Notes: generated from the letters alone by a model not told the origin. A stretch of 64,000 bases of DNA from Duganella alba (GCF_009674495.1 NZ_WKJN01000008.1:62001-126000); one strand, 5' to 3'; positions 19,989-29,202 are shown, numbered from the stretch's first letter. Numbers and translations: made by a program.

Positions 19989-20945
19989 ATGTTCTCTTAC
20001 CGCCACGCCTTCCATGCGGGTAACCACGCCGACGTGCTGAAGCACTTCATCACCATCCAGTTGCTCCAGTACCTGAACCAGAAGGACACGGCGTACAGCT
20101 ACATCGACACGCACTCGGGCGCCGGCGTCTACGAGCTGGACGGCGCGTTCGCGTCCAAGAACGCCGAATACGACACCGGCATCGGCCCGCTGTGGAACCT
20201 GACCGACATGCCGGCGCCGATCAAGGAATACGTCGACCTGATCCGCGCCATGAACCCGAGCGGCAAGATGCGCTACTACCCTGGTTCGCCGTACATCGCC
20301 GACCAGGTGGCGCGCGAGCAGGACCGCCTGCGCCTGTTCGAACTGCATCCGGCCGATTCCAAGCTGCTGGCCGATAACTTCCGCAAGCTGGAAGAGCACG
20401 CGGCGGCGCAGGGCATCCGCCCGACCGTGCGCGGCAAGCGCGTGCTGGTCACCCGTGGCGACGGCTTCGCGTCGCTGAAGGCGCTGCTGCCGCCGCCGTC
20501 GCGCCGCGCGCTGGTGCTGATCGACCCGCCGTATGAAGACAAGCAGGACTACAAAAAGACCAAGGACGTGCTGGCCGAAGCGCTGGGCCGCTTCCCGACC
20601 GGCACCTATGCCGTGTGGTATCCGCTGCTGCAACGCATGGAATCGCGCCAGTTCGCCGACAAGCTGAAGCAGCTGCCGGCCGCCGAATGGCTGAACGTGG
20701 TGCTGACCACCAAGAAGCCGACGCCGGACGGCTTCGGTCTGCACAGCAGCGGCATGTTCATCCTGAATCCGCCGTACACGCTGGAACCGATGTTGAAGGA
20801 AGTGATGCCGTGGCTGGTGAAGGCGCTGGGCAAGGACAGCGGCGCCCGCTTCACGCTGGAGAAGGGCACGCAGGCGACGGGTACGCGCAACAATAGCGAG
20901 CGCCGCCCCCCTGTCCGTCAGAAAAACATTGTCAAGAGTTCATAA
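19989..20945 (+). CDS. rlmJ: RlmJ, 23S rRNA (adenine-2030 N6) methyltransferase
   Basis: A 318-residue protein matching RlmJ from its first residues (MFSYRHAFHAGNHADVLKH). The catalytic motif of N6-adenine methyltransferases, DPPY, lies in LVLIDPPYEDKQDY and the SAM-binding region around DTHSGAGVYEL is present. RlmJ methylates A2030 of free 23S rRNA. The C-terminal 35 residues are basic and appear longer than in E. coli (about 280 residues). An AGGAT ribosome site precedes the ATG. The gene stands alone between the divergent small genes and the EAL-HDOD gene 43 bases downstream. Confidence 0.95.
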   Translation: MFSYRHAFHAGNHADVLKHFITIQLLQYLNQKDTAYSYIDTHSGAGVYELDGAFASKNAEYDTGIGPLWNLTDMPAPIKEYVDLIRAMNPSGKMRYYPGSPYIADQVAREQDRLRLFELHPADSKLLADNFRKLEEHAAAQGIRPTVRGKRVLVTRGDGFASLKALLPPPSRRALVLIDPPYEDKQDYKKTKDVLAEALGRFPTGTYAVWYPLLQRMESRQFADKLKQLPAAEWLNVVLTTKKPTPDGFGLHSSGMFILNPPYTLEPMLKEVMPWLVKALGKDSGARFTLEKGTQATGTRNNSERRPPVRQKNIVKSS

Positions 20946-20988
20946 ACTGGCGTAGGCTGGTGACAAGCAGATCGAATGGGAGTGTCCC

Positions 20989-22257
20989 ATGATGATAGCC
21001 TCGTCACCGGCGCCATCCAAGTTAGCAGATAATTTCTTCCTTGCGCGCCAGCCCATCCTCAACCGGGGACAGCGGCTGGTAGCGTATGAATTGCTGTTCC
21101 GCGGCGCCGCTGCCTACAACGGCGCGCAGGTCACCGACGATGCGGAAGCGACCGCCACCGTCATCGCCAACGCCGCCGAGCTGGGCCTGGGGCAGGTGGT
21201 GGGCGACCAGATGGCCTTCGTCAACGTCGACGCGGTGGGCCTGATGAGCGATTTCATCCGCTTCCTGCCCAACGACAAAGTCATCCTCGAAATCCTCGAA
21301 ACCGTCAAAGCCACGCCGGAAGTGCTGGCGCGCGTGCGCGAGCTCAAGCAGGCCGGCTTCAAGTTCGCGCTGGACGATGTGATCGGTCAGACCGACGACG
21401 TGCAGAAGCTGATGCCGCTGTGCGATGTGATCAAGGTCGACATCAAGGACATGCAGCCCGGCACCTTGCCGGCGCTGGCGCGGGTGCTGAAGACGCCGGG
21501 GCAGAAGCTGCTGGCGGAAAAGGTCGAGACCATCGAGGAGTTCCAGGAGTGCATGGAACTGGGCTTTGAGTATTTCCAGGGCTATTATTTTGCGCGGCCG
21601 GTGATCTTGAGCGGCAAGAAGATCTCGCCGTCGCAATTGAGCGTGCTGCATCTGCTGGAACTGCTGGACCGCGATGCCAGCAGCCAGGAAGTCGAGCGCA
21701 GCGTCAAGCACGATGCGCTGATCACGCTGAACCTGCTGCGGCTGGTGAACACGCCGGCGGTGGGCGCGCGGCAGCGTATCAACTCGGTTGGGCATGCGCT
21801 GATGGTGCTGGGACGGCGCCAGTTGCGGCGCTGGCTGCAGATCCTGTTGTATGTGAAGAATGGCGGCACGCAGGAATTCACCTCGCCGCTGCTGCAACTG
21901 GCCACCACGCGCGGCAAGACCATGGAATTGATGGTGGAGCACCGCAAGCCGGGGCAGCGTGTGAGTGCCGACATCGGCTTCACAGTGGGCGTGATGTCGC
22001 TGATGGATACCTTATTCTCGATCCACATGCGCGACGTGCTGGAAAGCGTCAACGTGCTGGACGACGTGCGCGCCGCGCTGCTGCACCGCTCCGGCGACTA
22101 TGGTGCCATGCTCAGCCTGATCGAACACATCGAGCGTGGCCACGACGGCCGCGAGCTGGCGCAGATGCTGCACCAGCTCGACCTGCGACCGGCCGAACTG
22201 TACAACATCCAGCTCTCCGCAATCGAATGGGTGACCGAATACACCCGTAACATCTAA
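20989..22257 (+). CDS. EAL-HDOD signalling protein (YuxH type)
   Basis: A 422-residue soluble protein with an N-terminal EAL-like domain (about 15-200) and a C-terminal HDOD domain (about 205-400). The EAL signature is degenerate: the site reads YELLFRG, and motif regions ending in DDVIGQTDD and AEKVETIEE have lost several catalytic acids, so it probably does not cleave c-di-GMP. HDOD domains are HD-like without the metal site and act in signal transduction. Such proteins usually regulate motility or c-di-GMP outputs through protein contacts. GGGAG precedes the start. The stop codon is immediately followed by the 90-bp palindrome. Confidence 0.86.
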   Translation: MMIASSPAPSKLADNFFLARQPILNRGQRLVAYELLFRGAAAYNGAQVTDDAEATATVIANAAELGLGQVVGDQMAFVNVDAVGLMSDFIRFLPNDKVILEILETVKATPEVLARVRELKQAGFKFALDDVIGQTDDVQKLMPLCDVIKVDIKDMQPGTLPALARVLKTPGQKLLAEKVETIEEFQECMELGFEYFQGYYFARPVILSGKKISPSQLSVLHLLELLDRDASSQEVERSVKHDALITLNLLRLVNTPAVGARQRINSVGHALMVLGRRQLRRWLQILLYVKNGGTQEFTSPLLQLATTRGKTMELMVEHRKPGQRVSADIGFTVGVMSLMDTLFSIHMRDVLESVNVLDDVRAALLHRSGDYGAMLSLIEHIERGHDGRELAQMLHQLDLRPAELYNIQLSAIEWVTEYTRNI

Positions 22258-22347
22258 TCCGGGGTCAGGTCCCCCATTTCTACACGAGCTCTGCCGTGGC
22301 GGCCGCCACGGCAGAGCTCGTGTAGAAATGGGGGACCTGACCCCGGA
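22258..22347. repeat. Perfect 90-bp palindrome (REPIN-like element)
   Basis: Two 45-base arms with no spacer are exact reverse complements, centred between 22302 and 22303 inside a GCGGCCGC. The outer ends contain GGGGTCAGGTCCCC, itself a short imperfect hairpin, so the structure looks like two REP units in inverted orientation. It fills the whole gap between the stop of the EAL-HDOD gene (22257) and the stop of the convergent LolC-type gene (22350). There is no U run, so termination is not obvious, though such a hairpin could stabilise both 3-prime ends. No transposase is adjacent. Confidence 0.9.
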
Positions 22348-22349
22348 GT

Positions 22350-23603
22350 TTATTCGTAGCGCAGGGCTTCGGCGGGATTGGTGCGGGTGGCCCACCAGCT
22401 TGGGTACAGCGTGGACAGGAAGGACAGCGCCACCGCCACGCCCACCACGCCTGTCACGTCGCTCCACAGCAGCTGCGACGGCACCGAGTTGATGAAGTAG
22501 ATGTTCTTGTCGAGGAGCTGCACGCCCAGCAGGTGCTCGATGCCGCTGGCGATGTCCGGCAGATTCCAGGCGATCAGCACGCCCAGCGTGGTGCCGGCCA
22601 GTACGCCCATCAAGCCTGACAGCAGGCCCTGCACCATGAAGATCTTCATGATCGACGACGGCCGCGCGCCCAGCGTGCGCAGGATGGCGATGTCGGCGCG
22701 CTTGTCGGTCACCGACATCACCAACATGGCCACCACGTTGAAGGCGGCCACCGCCACGATCAGCGTCAGGATGATGAACATCATGTGCTTCTGGCTCTGT
22801 ACGGCGGCGAACCACGTTGAATTGCGCTGGGTCCAGTCGCGCACCAGATAGTCGCCGTTGAGGCTGTTCTTCAGCGCCTGGGCGACTTGCGGCGCCTGGT
22901 TGGCGTCGGCGATGCGCAGGCGCAGGCCGATCGGGGCGTCGACGTGCAGCAGTTCTTCGGCGTCCTGCATGTGGATGAAGGCCATGCCGGAGTCAAACTC
23001 GAAATGACCCACCTCGAACGTGCCGGCCACGGTGAAGCGGCGCGTCTGCGGCATGACGTTGTTCAGCGACGATTGCTGCGACGGCATCGCCAGGATGACG
23101 TGGTCGCCGGCCTTGACGTGCAGCGCCTTGGCCAGTTCGGCGCCGAGCACGATCTGCCAGGCGCCGGGTTTCAGCATGTCGAGCGCGGCGGCGTTTTTGC
23201 CTTTCATGAAGTCGGCCACCTTGGCTTCCTGCTCCGGCAGGATGCCGCGCAGCAGCGCCGGCTTCATCGTGTCTTCCTGCAGCAGCATGCCGGGCACTTC
23301 GGCAAAGGGCGCGGCGGCTTGCACTGCCGGATTGCGTTCGGCGTCGCGCGCTGTGGCTTGCCAGTCCCGCATCAGGCCGCGCGCATCGAATACTTCGATG
23401 TGGGACAGCACCGAGATCATGCGCGCGCCAACGTCGCGCTCGAAGCCGTTCATCACCGACAGCACGACGATCAGCGCCGCCACGCCCAGGCCGACGCCGG
23501 CGATCGACACCAGCGACATGAAGGAAATGAAGCTGTTGCGGCCGCTGCGGCGGCCGGCGCGCAGGTAGCGCACGCCAATCAGCCATTCATAGGGCGACGT
23601 CAT
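22350..23603 (-). CDS. lolC: LolC/E-type lipoprotein-releasing ABC transporter permease
   Basis: A 417-residue inner-membrane permease of the FtsX/MacB/LolCE type. It opens with the family signature (MTSPYEWLIGVRYLRAGRRS), has one N-terminal membrane helix (about 25-47), a large periplasmic domain, and three C-terminal helices. LolCDE extracts outer-membrane lipoproteins for transfer to LolA. The ATG overlaps the upstream methyltransferase stop (TAATG), so it belongs to the maf operon. The gene for the ATPase LolD, which often follows, is absent: the next thing downstream is the palindrome and a convergent gene. LolC versus LolE cannot be settled by eye. Confidence 0.88.
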   Translation of the reverse strand: MTSPYEWLIGVRYLRAGRRSGRNSFISFMSLVSIAGVGLGVAALIVVLSVMNGFERDVGARMISVLSHIEVFDARGLMRDWQATARDAERNPAVQAAAPFAEVPGMLLQEDTMKPALLRGILPEQEAKVADFMKGKNAAALDMLKPGAWQIVLGAELAKALHVKAGDHVILAMPSQQSSLNNVMPQTRRFTVAGTFEVGHFEFDSGMAFIHMQDAEELLHVDAPIGLRLRIADANQAPQVAQALKNSLNGDYLVRDWTQRNSTWFAAVQSQKHMMFIILTLIVAVAAFNVVAMLVMSVTDKRADIAILRTLGARPSSIMKIFMVQGLLSGLMGVLAGTTLGVLIAWNLPDIASGIEHLLGVQLLDKNIYFINSVPSQLLWSDVTGVVGVAVALSFLSTLYPSWWATRTNPAEALRYE

Positions 23604-24328
23604 TATTGGCCCAGCAGCAGGAACACGGTCGGCTTCTTGTGGAAGTCCGGCGCCGGCGCGGTTTTCCACTGCGCGGCCGTCATCGTGCGGATGGTTTCGG
23701 TTGGCAGGCTGAGGTCGGTCGCCACGCACAGCAGCGTGCCCGGCGCGCAGGCGGCGATCAGCGCTTCCAGCATGGCGGCGTTGCGGTACGGCGTTTCGAT
23801 GAACAGCTGCGTTTGCTTTTCCTTGCGCGAGCGCAGTTCCAGTTCCTTGATGCGCTTGTCGCGCTGCGCCGCATCGGTCGGCAGGTAGCCGTTGAAGGCG
23901 AAGCTCTGGCCATTCAGGCCGCTCGCCATGACGGCCAGCAGCAGCGACGACGGCCCGACCAGCGGCCGCACCGGAATCTTGTGCTGGTGCGCCAGGCGCA
24001 CCAGGTCGGCGCCGGGATCGGCTACCGCCGGCACGCCGGCTTCCGACACCAGGCCGCCGTCCTGGCCGGCCAGCAGCGGCGCCAGCAGGTCGGCCAGCGC
24101 GGCGGCCGGGGTGTTGACGTTCAGTTCGGCGATTTTGATTTCCTGCATCGGCTTGCACAGCGGGTGCTGGGCGCCGACCAGTTTCAGGAAGGCGCGCGCG
24201 GTCTTGGCGTTTTCCGCCACGAAGTAGTCCAGCTGCGAGGTGATGCGCTGGACCTGTTCAGGCAGCACATAGTCGAGGCCTTCGGTCTCGCCCAGGGTGT
24301 TCGGAATTAAGAAGAGGGTGCCGGTCAT
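23603..24328 (-). CDS. SAM-dependent methyltransferase, tetrapyrrole-methylase (RsmI-like) family
   Basis: A 241-residue protein of the TP-methylase fold (MTGTLFLIPNTLGE at the start; DGGLVSEAGVPAVADPGADL and LFIETPYRNAAML further on). RsmI 2-prime-O-methylates C1402 of 16S rRNA, but this protein is shorter than RsmI (about 285) and differs in its opening motif, so it belongs to the related uncharacterised group often found beside maf. The acidic and glycine residues of the SAM pocket are kept. Start and stop overlap maf (ATGA) and lolC (TAATG), making a tightly coupled three-gene unit. Confidence 0.82.
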   Translation of the reverse strand: MTGTLFLIPNTLGETEGLDYVLPEQVQRITSQLDYFVAENAKTARAFLKLVGAQHPLCKPMQEIKIAELNVNTPAAALADLLAPLLAGQDGGLVSEAGVPAVADPGADLVRLAHQHKIPVRPLVGPSSLLLAVMASGLNGQSFAFNGYLPTDAAQRDKRIKELELRSRKEKQTQLFIETPYRNAAMLEALIAACAPGTLLCVATDLSLPTETIRTMTAAQWKTAPAPDFHKKPTVFLLLGQ

Positions 24329-24921
24329 TGTTTATTTTGAAAGAAGGTGACGCCAATGTTGCGCAGCATGCCTGTCAGCGCGATTAATGGCAAGCCGGTG
24401 AGGGCGGTCGGGTCGCTGCTGTCGATGCGTTCCAGGATGGCGATGCCCAAGGCTTCGTTCTTGGCGCTGCCGGCGCAGTCGTAGGGCTGTTCGATGCGCA
24501 GGTAGGCGTCCAGCTCGGCATCCGGCAGGTCGCGGAACTTGACCACGGTCTGGATGTCTTCGACCTGGGCGGTGCCGTCGCGGCCGTCCCACACGCACAG
24601 CGCGGTGTGAAAGATGACTTCACGGCCGCGCATTTTCTGCAATTGCGCCAGCGCGTTGGCGTGATTGCCCGGTTTGCCGATCTGTTCATCATCCAGCGTG
24701 GCGACCTGGTCGGAGCCGATGACGATGGCGCCCGGCATCCTGGCGGCCACGGCGGCGGCCTTTTCGCGCGCCAGACGCAGGGCGGTGGCGCTGGGCGTTT
24801 CGCCGGCCAGCGGCGTTTCGTCGATGTCCGGAATGGCCACCTCGAACGGCAGTTGTAGGCGTGATAATAATTCTTTTCGGTAGGCCGAGCTGGAAGCCAG
24901 TACGAGTAAACTTGATGTCAT
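24325..24921 (-). CDS. Maf-like nucleotide pyrophosphatase, YceF (m7GTP) type
   Basis: A 198-residue Maf-family enzyme with the conserved blocks SSSAYRKELL, PDIDETPLAGE, IGSDQVA and the C-terminal YDCAGSAKNEALG followed by DPTALTGLPL. These last motifs match the YceF branch, which hydrolyses N7-methyl-GTP to the monophosphate, rather than the dTTP/UTP-specific YhdE branch. Its role is nucleotide-pool cleaning. It is the first gene of the maf-methyltransferase-lolC unit and divergent from yceD. No clear Shine-Dalgarno precedes the ATG; a TATAAC lies only about 12 bases upstream, so a leaderless or near-leaderless message is possible. Confidence 0.9.
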   Translation of the reverse strand: MTSSLLVLASSSAYRKELLSRLQLPFEVAIPDIDETPLAGETPSATALRLAREKAAAVAARMPGAIVIGSDQVATLDDEQIGKPGNHANALAQLQKMRGREVIFHTALCVWDGRDGTAQVEDIQTVVKFRDLPDAELDAYLRIEQPYDCAGSAKNEALGIAILERIDSSDPTALTGLPLIALTGMLRNIGVTFFQNKQ

Positions 24922-25012
24922 GAGGGGAATGTTATATGCTCTGTCGCCGGCGATATGACGGTGATATGAGTTACGGCCAGCGACAAAAATGTCGCAAAAA
25001 ATCGCTAAGGCT

Positions 25013-25042
25013 TTGACTTGATGTCGAAAACCCTGCTATTAT
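25013..25042 (+). promoter_or_regulatory. Strong sigma-70 promoter for yceD-rpmF block
   Basis: TTGACT at 25013-25018, an 18-base spacer, and TATTAT at 25037-25042 with TGC directly before it, giving an extended -10. It lies 28 bases upstream of the yceD ATG. Both hexamers match 5 of 6 consensus bases. Confidence 0.75.
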
Positions 25043-25069
25043 CGCAGGTTTTCCGGGGAATTTTCTGTA

Positions 25070-25567
25070 ATGAATGCTTTTGTGATCGACACCTTTGAAT
25101 TTTGTCGGATCAACGGTAAGCAGGAAGGCGTGACGCCTGTCGCTGAAATGACCCGTCTGGCCAAGGAGTGCGCGGACGCCTCCGGCGAGATCGCCTGGAA
25201 AGTCGCAGGAAGCACCAGCAAGATGGGCTTTCCGCAAATGACGCTGTCGGTCAACGGCACCGTGCAGCTGGTCTGCCAGCGCTGCCTGCAGCCTTACGCT
25301 CACCACCTCGCTTCGACGACGGTGCTGATGCTGGGTAAGGACGATGAACAGGCGGACGAAATTGAAGAGATAATTGCTGACGAATCGATCGACGTGATCG
25401 TCGGCAGCCGCAGTATGGAGTTGATGTACCTGGTGGAAGACGAAGCGCTGCTGGCCCTGCCGCACACGCCGAAACACGATGTCTGCCCCGACTCAGCCCT
25501 GCTGGACAAGGCAAAAAGCGAGAAGATCTCGCCATTCGACGCTCTGAAGAGCCTCAAATCCGAATAA
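25070..25567 (+). CDS. yceD: YceD family protein (DUF177), 23S rRNA accumulation protein
   Basis: A 165-residue protein with the DUF177 hallmarks: a paired cysteine motif VCQRCLQPY, the acidic run around DEQADEIEEIIADESID, and a second conserved block HDVCPDSALL. In E. coli and in plants YceD homologues are needed for normal 23S rRNA accumulation or processing. It sits, as in most bacteria, directly upstream of rpmF and the fatty-acid genes. GGGG precedes the ATG, and a strong extended -10 promoter lies just before. A hairpin with a short U run follows the stop. Confidence 0.9.
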   Translation: MNAFVIDTFEFCRINGKQEGVTPVAEMTRLAKECADASGEIAWKVAGSTSKMGFPQMTLSVNGTVQLVCQRCLQPYAHHLASTTVLMLGKDDEQADEIEEIIADESIDVIVGSRSMELMYLVEDEALLALPHTPKHDVCPDSALLDKAKSEKISPFDALKSLKSE

Positions 25568-25590
25568 GTAGTTAGAAGTTGATTCAAAAT

Positions 25591-25623
25591 GGTCGCAGCG
25601 AGGCAACGAAGCTGCGGCCTTTT
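25591..25623 (+). terminator. Weak intrinsic terminator or attenuator after yceD
   Basis: A 9-bp stem with one G-U pair (25591-25599 with 25611-25619), an 11-base loop and TTTT. It lies within the 208-base gap between yceD and rpmF. The short U run suggests partial read-through; the rest of the gap shows only the -10-like site near 25740. Confidence 0.5.
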
Positions 25624-25736
25624 GAAGCGACTTCGTAGTAAAGAACGTGTCAATGCGCGGCGAGTACATCGAGTCTTGGCAAGTTAGCAGTGCAAAGTAG
25701 TAGGGCTCGATTCGCATGTTTTATGCCGGTCGATTG

Positions 25737-25745
25737 TGTTAGAAT
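25737..25745 (+). promoter_or_regulatory. Extended -10 element upstream of rpmF
   Basis: TGT followed by TAGAAT (25740-25745), 30 bases upstream of the rpmF ATG. No convincing -35 is present, as is common for extended -10 promoters. An internal promoter here would let L32 and the fatty-acid genes be made independently of yceD. Confidence 0.45.
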
Positions 25746-25775
25746 TTTAGAACTTATGTATTAGGAGTCATTAAC

Positions 25776-25958
25776 ATGGCAGTTCAACAGAACAAAAAAT
25801 CCCCATCGAAGCGCGGTATGCACCGTTCGCACGATTTCCTGGTTGCTCCACAACTGGCAATCGAGCCAACCACCGGTGAAACCCACCTGCGTCACCACAT
25901 CAGTCCTAACGGCTTCTACCGTGGTCGCAAAGTCCTGAAAACCAAAAACGACGAGTAA
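25776..25958 (+). CDS. rpmF: Ribosomal protein L32
   Basis: A 60-residue basic protein, [20 protein letters not shown] at the start, which is the standard bL32 N-terminus, with [15 protein letters not shown] near the end. It is a component of the large ribosomal subunit. This version lacks the four zinc-binding cysteines present in some L32 proteins (C-minus type). AGGAG stands 10 bases before the ATG. It lies in its conserved position between yceD and plsX and is followed by a terminator-like hairpin. Confidence 0.97.
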   Translation: MAVQQNKKSPSKRGMHRSHDFLVAPQLAIEPTTGETHLRHHISPNGFYRGRKVLKTKNDE

Positions 25959-25986
25959 TTGTCGCTTTTGCTGGACACAGAAACAG

Positions 25987-26016
25987 GCGGTGCTGACTTG
26001 TGTAGCATCGCTTTTT
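25987..26016 (+). terminator. Intrinsic terminator or attenuator after rpmF
   Basis: An 8-bp stem with one G-U pair (25987-25994 with 26004-26011), a 9-base loop and TTTTT. It separates rpmF from plsX, so plsX is probably reached by partial read-through or by a promoter in the 90 bases that follow. Confidence 0.55.
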
Positions 26017-26104
26017 CTTTTTTAATCGGCTGCAATTTGGTTTTGCATACCGTCATGTTCCAACGCGGATTCCGGATGTTGCGGTTCTGCCGCTTGCCAT
26101 AACA

Positions 26105-27166
26105 ATGACAATCAAAATTTCTATCGACTGCATGGGTGGCGATCATGGCCCCTCAGTCACTATTCCCGCAGCTGTTTCCTTCGTTAAACGTGAGCCTGAT
26201 GCCGAGCTGATCCTTGTCGGTCTCGAAGACGTCATCCGCGCCGAACTGAAGAAACACCATGCCGACGCGCATCCGCGTCTGAGCGTGGTCCACGCCTCCG
26301 AACAAGTCACCATGGACGATCCGCTCGAAGTGGCCCTGCGCCGCAAGAAGGATTCGTCGATGCGCGTCGCCATCGAGCAAGTCAAGGACGGCAAGGCGCA
26401 AGCCTCCGTCTCGGCCGGCAACACCGGCGCGCTGATGGCCGTCGCCCGCTACGTGCTGAAAACCATGAGCGGCGTCGACCGCCCGGCGATTTGCAGCATC
26501 ATGCCGAATCAAAAAGGCGGCCCGACCTATATGCTGGACCTGGGCGCCAACGTCGACTGCGAACCGCACCACCTGCACCAGTTCGCCATCATGGGTTCGG
26601 TGCTGGTGTCGTCGATGGAGAACATCGCGCGCCCGACCATCGGCCTGCTGAACGTCGGCACCGAGGACATCAAGGGCAACGACGTGGTCAAGGCCACCAG
26701 CAAGCTGCTGCAAGCCGATCATGAGCGCGGCGCGCTGAACTTCTTCGGCAACGTCGAGGGCAACGACATTTTCAAGGGCACCACCGACCTGGTGGTGTGC
26801 GACGGCTTTACCGGCAACGTCACGCTGAAGGCAGTGGAGGGCGTGGCCCGCTTCTTTGCCGATACCGTCAAATCGGAATTCACCCGCAACCCGCTGACCA
26901 TGCTGAGCGCACTGATCGGCCGCGGCGCCCTGAACAACATCAAAAAACGCCTGTCGCCATCGCGCTACAACGGCGCCAGCCTGCTGGGCCTGCGCGGCCT
27001 GGTGTTCAAGAGCCATGGCGGCGCCGACGCATATTCCTTTGAATGGGCGATCAAGCGGGCGTATGATGCTGCAAAAAATGACGTGTTGCCGCACATTTCG
27101 ACCCTGATCGCCGAGCTGATGCCGCGTAACACCGAAACACCGGAAGTACCAAGCTCAACTATTTAG
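26105..27166 (+). CDS. plsX: PlsX, phosphate acyltransferase
   Basis: A 353-residue enzyme starting [20 protein letters not shown], the family start. It converts acyl-ACP and phosphate to acyl-phosphate for PlsY, the first step of membrane phospholipid synthesis, and is peripherally membrane bound. Conserved blocks [10 protein letters not shown] and VCDGFTGNV are intact and length is normal. No Shine-Dalgarno is visible before the ATG, which is notable given its well-marked neighbours. It stands in the usual rpmF-plsX-fabH order, 16 bases before fabH. Confidence 0.96.
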   Translation: MTIKISIDCMGGDHGPSVTIPAAVSFVKREPDAELILVGLEDVIRAELKKHHADAHPRLSVVHASEQVTMDDPLEVALRRKKDSSMRVAIEQVKDGKAQASVSAGNTGALMAVARYVLKTMSGVDRPAICSIMPNQKGGPTYMLDLGANVDCEPHHLHQFAIMGSVLVSSMENIARPTIGLLNVGTEDIKGNDVVKATSKLLQADHERGALNFFGNVEGNDIFKGTTDLVVCDGFTGNVTLKAVEGVARFFADTVKSEFTRNPLTMLSALIGRGALNNIKKRLSPSRYNGASLLGLRGLVFKSHGGADAYSFEWAIKRAYDAAKNDVLPHISTLIAELMPRNTETPEVPSSTI

Positions 27167-27182
27167 TGGACGGTAAAACGGC

Positions 27183-28166
27183 ATGACCTTGTATAGCAAA
27201 ATTATCGGCACCGGCAGCTATCTGCCGGAAAAGCGCGTGACCAACCAGGAGCTGGCTGATCAACTCGCTGCCAAAAACATCGAGACGTCGGACGAGTGGA
27301 TTGTCAGCCGCAGCGGCATCGCGGCGCGCCACTTCGCCGCACCGGACCAGAACTCGTCCGACCTGGCCGTCATCGCCGCCAGGAACGCGCTGGACATGGC
27401 GGGCCTGCAGCCCAACGATATCGACCTGATCATCGTTGCCAGCTCGACCCCGGATTTCTTCGGCAGCTTCCCCAGCACCGCCTGCGTCGTGCAGCGCAAG
27501 CTGGGCATCACCAACCACGGCGCCGCCGTCGACGTGCAGGCCGTCTGCAGCGGCTTCGTCTACGCGCTGTCGACCGCCGACGCCTTCATCCGCGCCGGCG
27601 TGCACAAGAACGTGCTGGTGATCGGCGCCGAAGTGTTCTCCCGCATCCTTGATTTCAACGACCGCACCACCTGCGTGCTGTTCGGCGACGGCGCCGGCGC
27701 CGTGGTGCTGACCGCCTCGCAAGAGCCGGGCATCCTGGCCACCGCGCTGCACGCTGATGGCAGCCATGGCGACATCCTGTGCATGCCGAATTCCTTCGGC
27801 GGCGCGATTGCCGGCGAAGCCTATCTGTACATGGACGGCCCGGCGGTGTTCAAGCTGGCCGTGTCGGTACTGGCCAAGGTGGCCGACGAGGCGCTGGAAA
27901 AGGCCGGCATGCAGCCGGAGCAGATCGACTGGCTGATTCCGCACCAGGCCAACCTGCGCATCATGAGCAGCACCGCCAAGAAGCTGGGCCTGCCGATGGA
28001 AAAGATGGTCGTCACCGTCGACCAGCACGGCAATACCTCGGCCGCATCGATTCCGCTGGCGCTCGACGCCGCCGTGCGCGATGGCCGCGTCAAGCCGGGC
28101 CACAACATCATGCTCGAAGGCGTGGGCGGCGGCTTTACCTGGGGCGCGGTGCTGGCTCGTTTTTAA
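27183..28166 (+). CDS. fabH: FabH, beta-ketoacyl-ACP synthase III
   Basis: A 327-residue enzyme that condenses acetyl-CoA with malonyl-ACP to start fatty-acid synthesis. The catalytic triad is visible: Cys in [12 protein letters not shown], His in PHQANLRI and Asn in [13 protein letters not shown]. The C-terminal [10 protein letters not shown], which closes the active site, is present. GGACGG precedes the ATG. It follows plsX by 16 bases and is separated from fabD by about 100 bases holding only a weak AT-rich hairpin. Confidence 0.97.
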   Translation: MTLYSKIIGTGSYLPEKRVTNQELADQLAAKNIETSDEWIVSRSGIAARHFAAPDQNSSDLAVIAARNALDMAGLQPNDIDLIIVASSTPDFFGSFPSTACVVQRKLGITNHGAAVDVQAVCSGFVYALSTADAFIRAGVHKNVLVIGAEVFSRILDFNDRTTCVLFGDGAGAVVLTASQEPGILATALHADGSHGDILCMPNSFGGAIAGEAYLYMDGPAVFKLAVSVLAKVADEALEKAGMQPEQIDWLIPHQANLRIMSSTAKKLGLPMEKMVVTVDQHGNTSAASIPLALDAAVRDGRVKPGHNIMLEGVGGGFTWGAVLARF

Positions 28167-28266
28167 GCTGAATTAGAATTAGAGTTCTAACGGACTCAAC
28201 AGTAGCAGTGCTGTCATGATTGCATGATAGCTTTGCTGCCAATAATAAAAGAGATGGATGGAAGTC

Positions 28267-29202
28267 ATGACTAAATTTGCTTTTGTATTCCCAGGCCAGG
28301 GCTCGCAGGCGATTGCGATGCTGGACGGCTTTGCCGGCAATCCGGTGGTTGCGCAGACCGTCGCTGAAGCGTCGGAAGCGCTTGGTTTCGACCTCGGCAA
28401 GCTGATCGCCGAAGGTCCGAAGGAAGAGCTGGACCTGACCACCAACACCCAGCCGGTGATGCTGACCGCTGCCGTGGCAACCTACCGCGCGTGGATCGCC
28501 GCCGGCGGCGCCGTGCCGTCGGTCGTGGCCGGCCACAGCCTGGGCGAATACTCGGCGCTGGTCGCCGCTGGCGTGATCTCGTTCAAGGACGCCGTGCCGA
28601 TGGTGCGTTTCCGTGCGCAAGCGATGCAAGAGGCTGTGCCGGTCGGCCAGGGCACCATGGCTGTGGTGCTGGGCCTGTCGGATGACGACGTGCGCGCCGC
28701 CTGCGCCGAAGCCGCCGCTGGCGGTGGCGTGGTGGAAGCCGTCAACTTCAACGCGCCGGCGCAAGTGGTGATCGCCGGCGACACCGCCGCAGTCGAACGC
28801 GCCTGCGACATTGCCAAGGGCAAGGGCGCCAAGCGCGCCATGAAACTGCCGGTGTCGGCGCCGTTCCACTCGTCGCTGCTGAAGCCGGCGTCGGACCGCC
28901 TGCGCGACTACCTGGCCAACATCACGTTCTCGGCGCCGCAGATCCAGCTGATCAACAACGTCGACGTGGCCGTGCTGAACGATCCGGCCGCGATCAAGGA
29001 TGCGCTGGTGCGCCAGGCCGCCGCGCCGGTGCGCTGGGTGGAAACCGTGCAGAAGATCGCCGCCGACGGCATCACCAAGGTGGTGGAGTGCGGTCCGGGC
29101 AAGGTGCTGATGGGTTTGACCAAGCGCATCGACGCCAACCTGATGGGCGACGCCATTTACGATCAGGCTACCTTGGAACGCGTATTGAGCGAGCTCAAAT
29201 AA
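28267..29202 (+). CDS. fabD: FabD, malonyl-CoA:ACP transacylase
   Basis: A 311-residue malonyltransferase. The nucleophilic serine lies in GHSLGEYSALVAAG and the catalytic histidine in SAPFHSSLL; the opening FVFPGQGSQ is the family signature. I prefer ATG 28267 (MTKFAF) with GGAAG just upstream; an in-frame ATG at 28258 would add MEV. It loads malonyl groups onto AcpP for FabH and FabF. It lies between fabH and fabG in the standard order, 48 bases before fabG. Confidence 0.96.
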   Translation: MTKFAFVFPGQGSQAIAMLDGFAGNPVVAQTVAEASEALGFDLGKLIAEGPKEELDLTTNTQPVMLTAAVATYRAWIAAGGAVPSVVAGHSLGEYSALVAAGVISFKDAVPMVRFRAQAMQEAVPVGQGTMAVVLGLSDDDVRAACAEAAAGGGVVEAVNFNAPAQVVIAGDTAAVERACDIAKGKGAKRAMKLPVSAPFHSSLLKPASDRLRDYLANITFSAPQIQLINNVDVAVLNDPAAIKDALVRQAAAPVRWVETVQKIAADGITKVVECGPGKVLMGLTKRIDANLMGDAIYDQATLERVLSELK

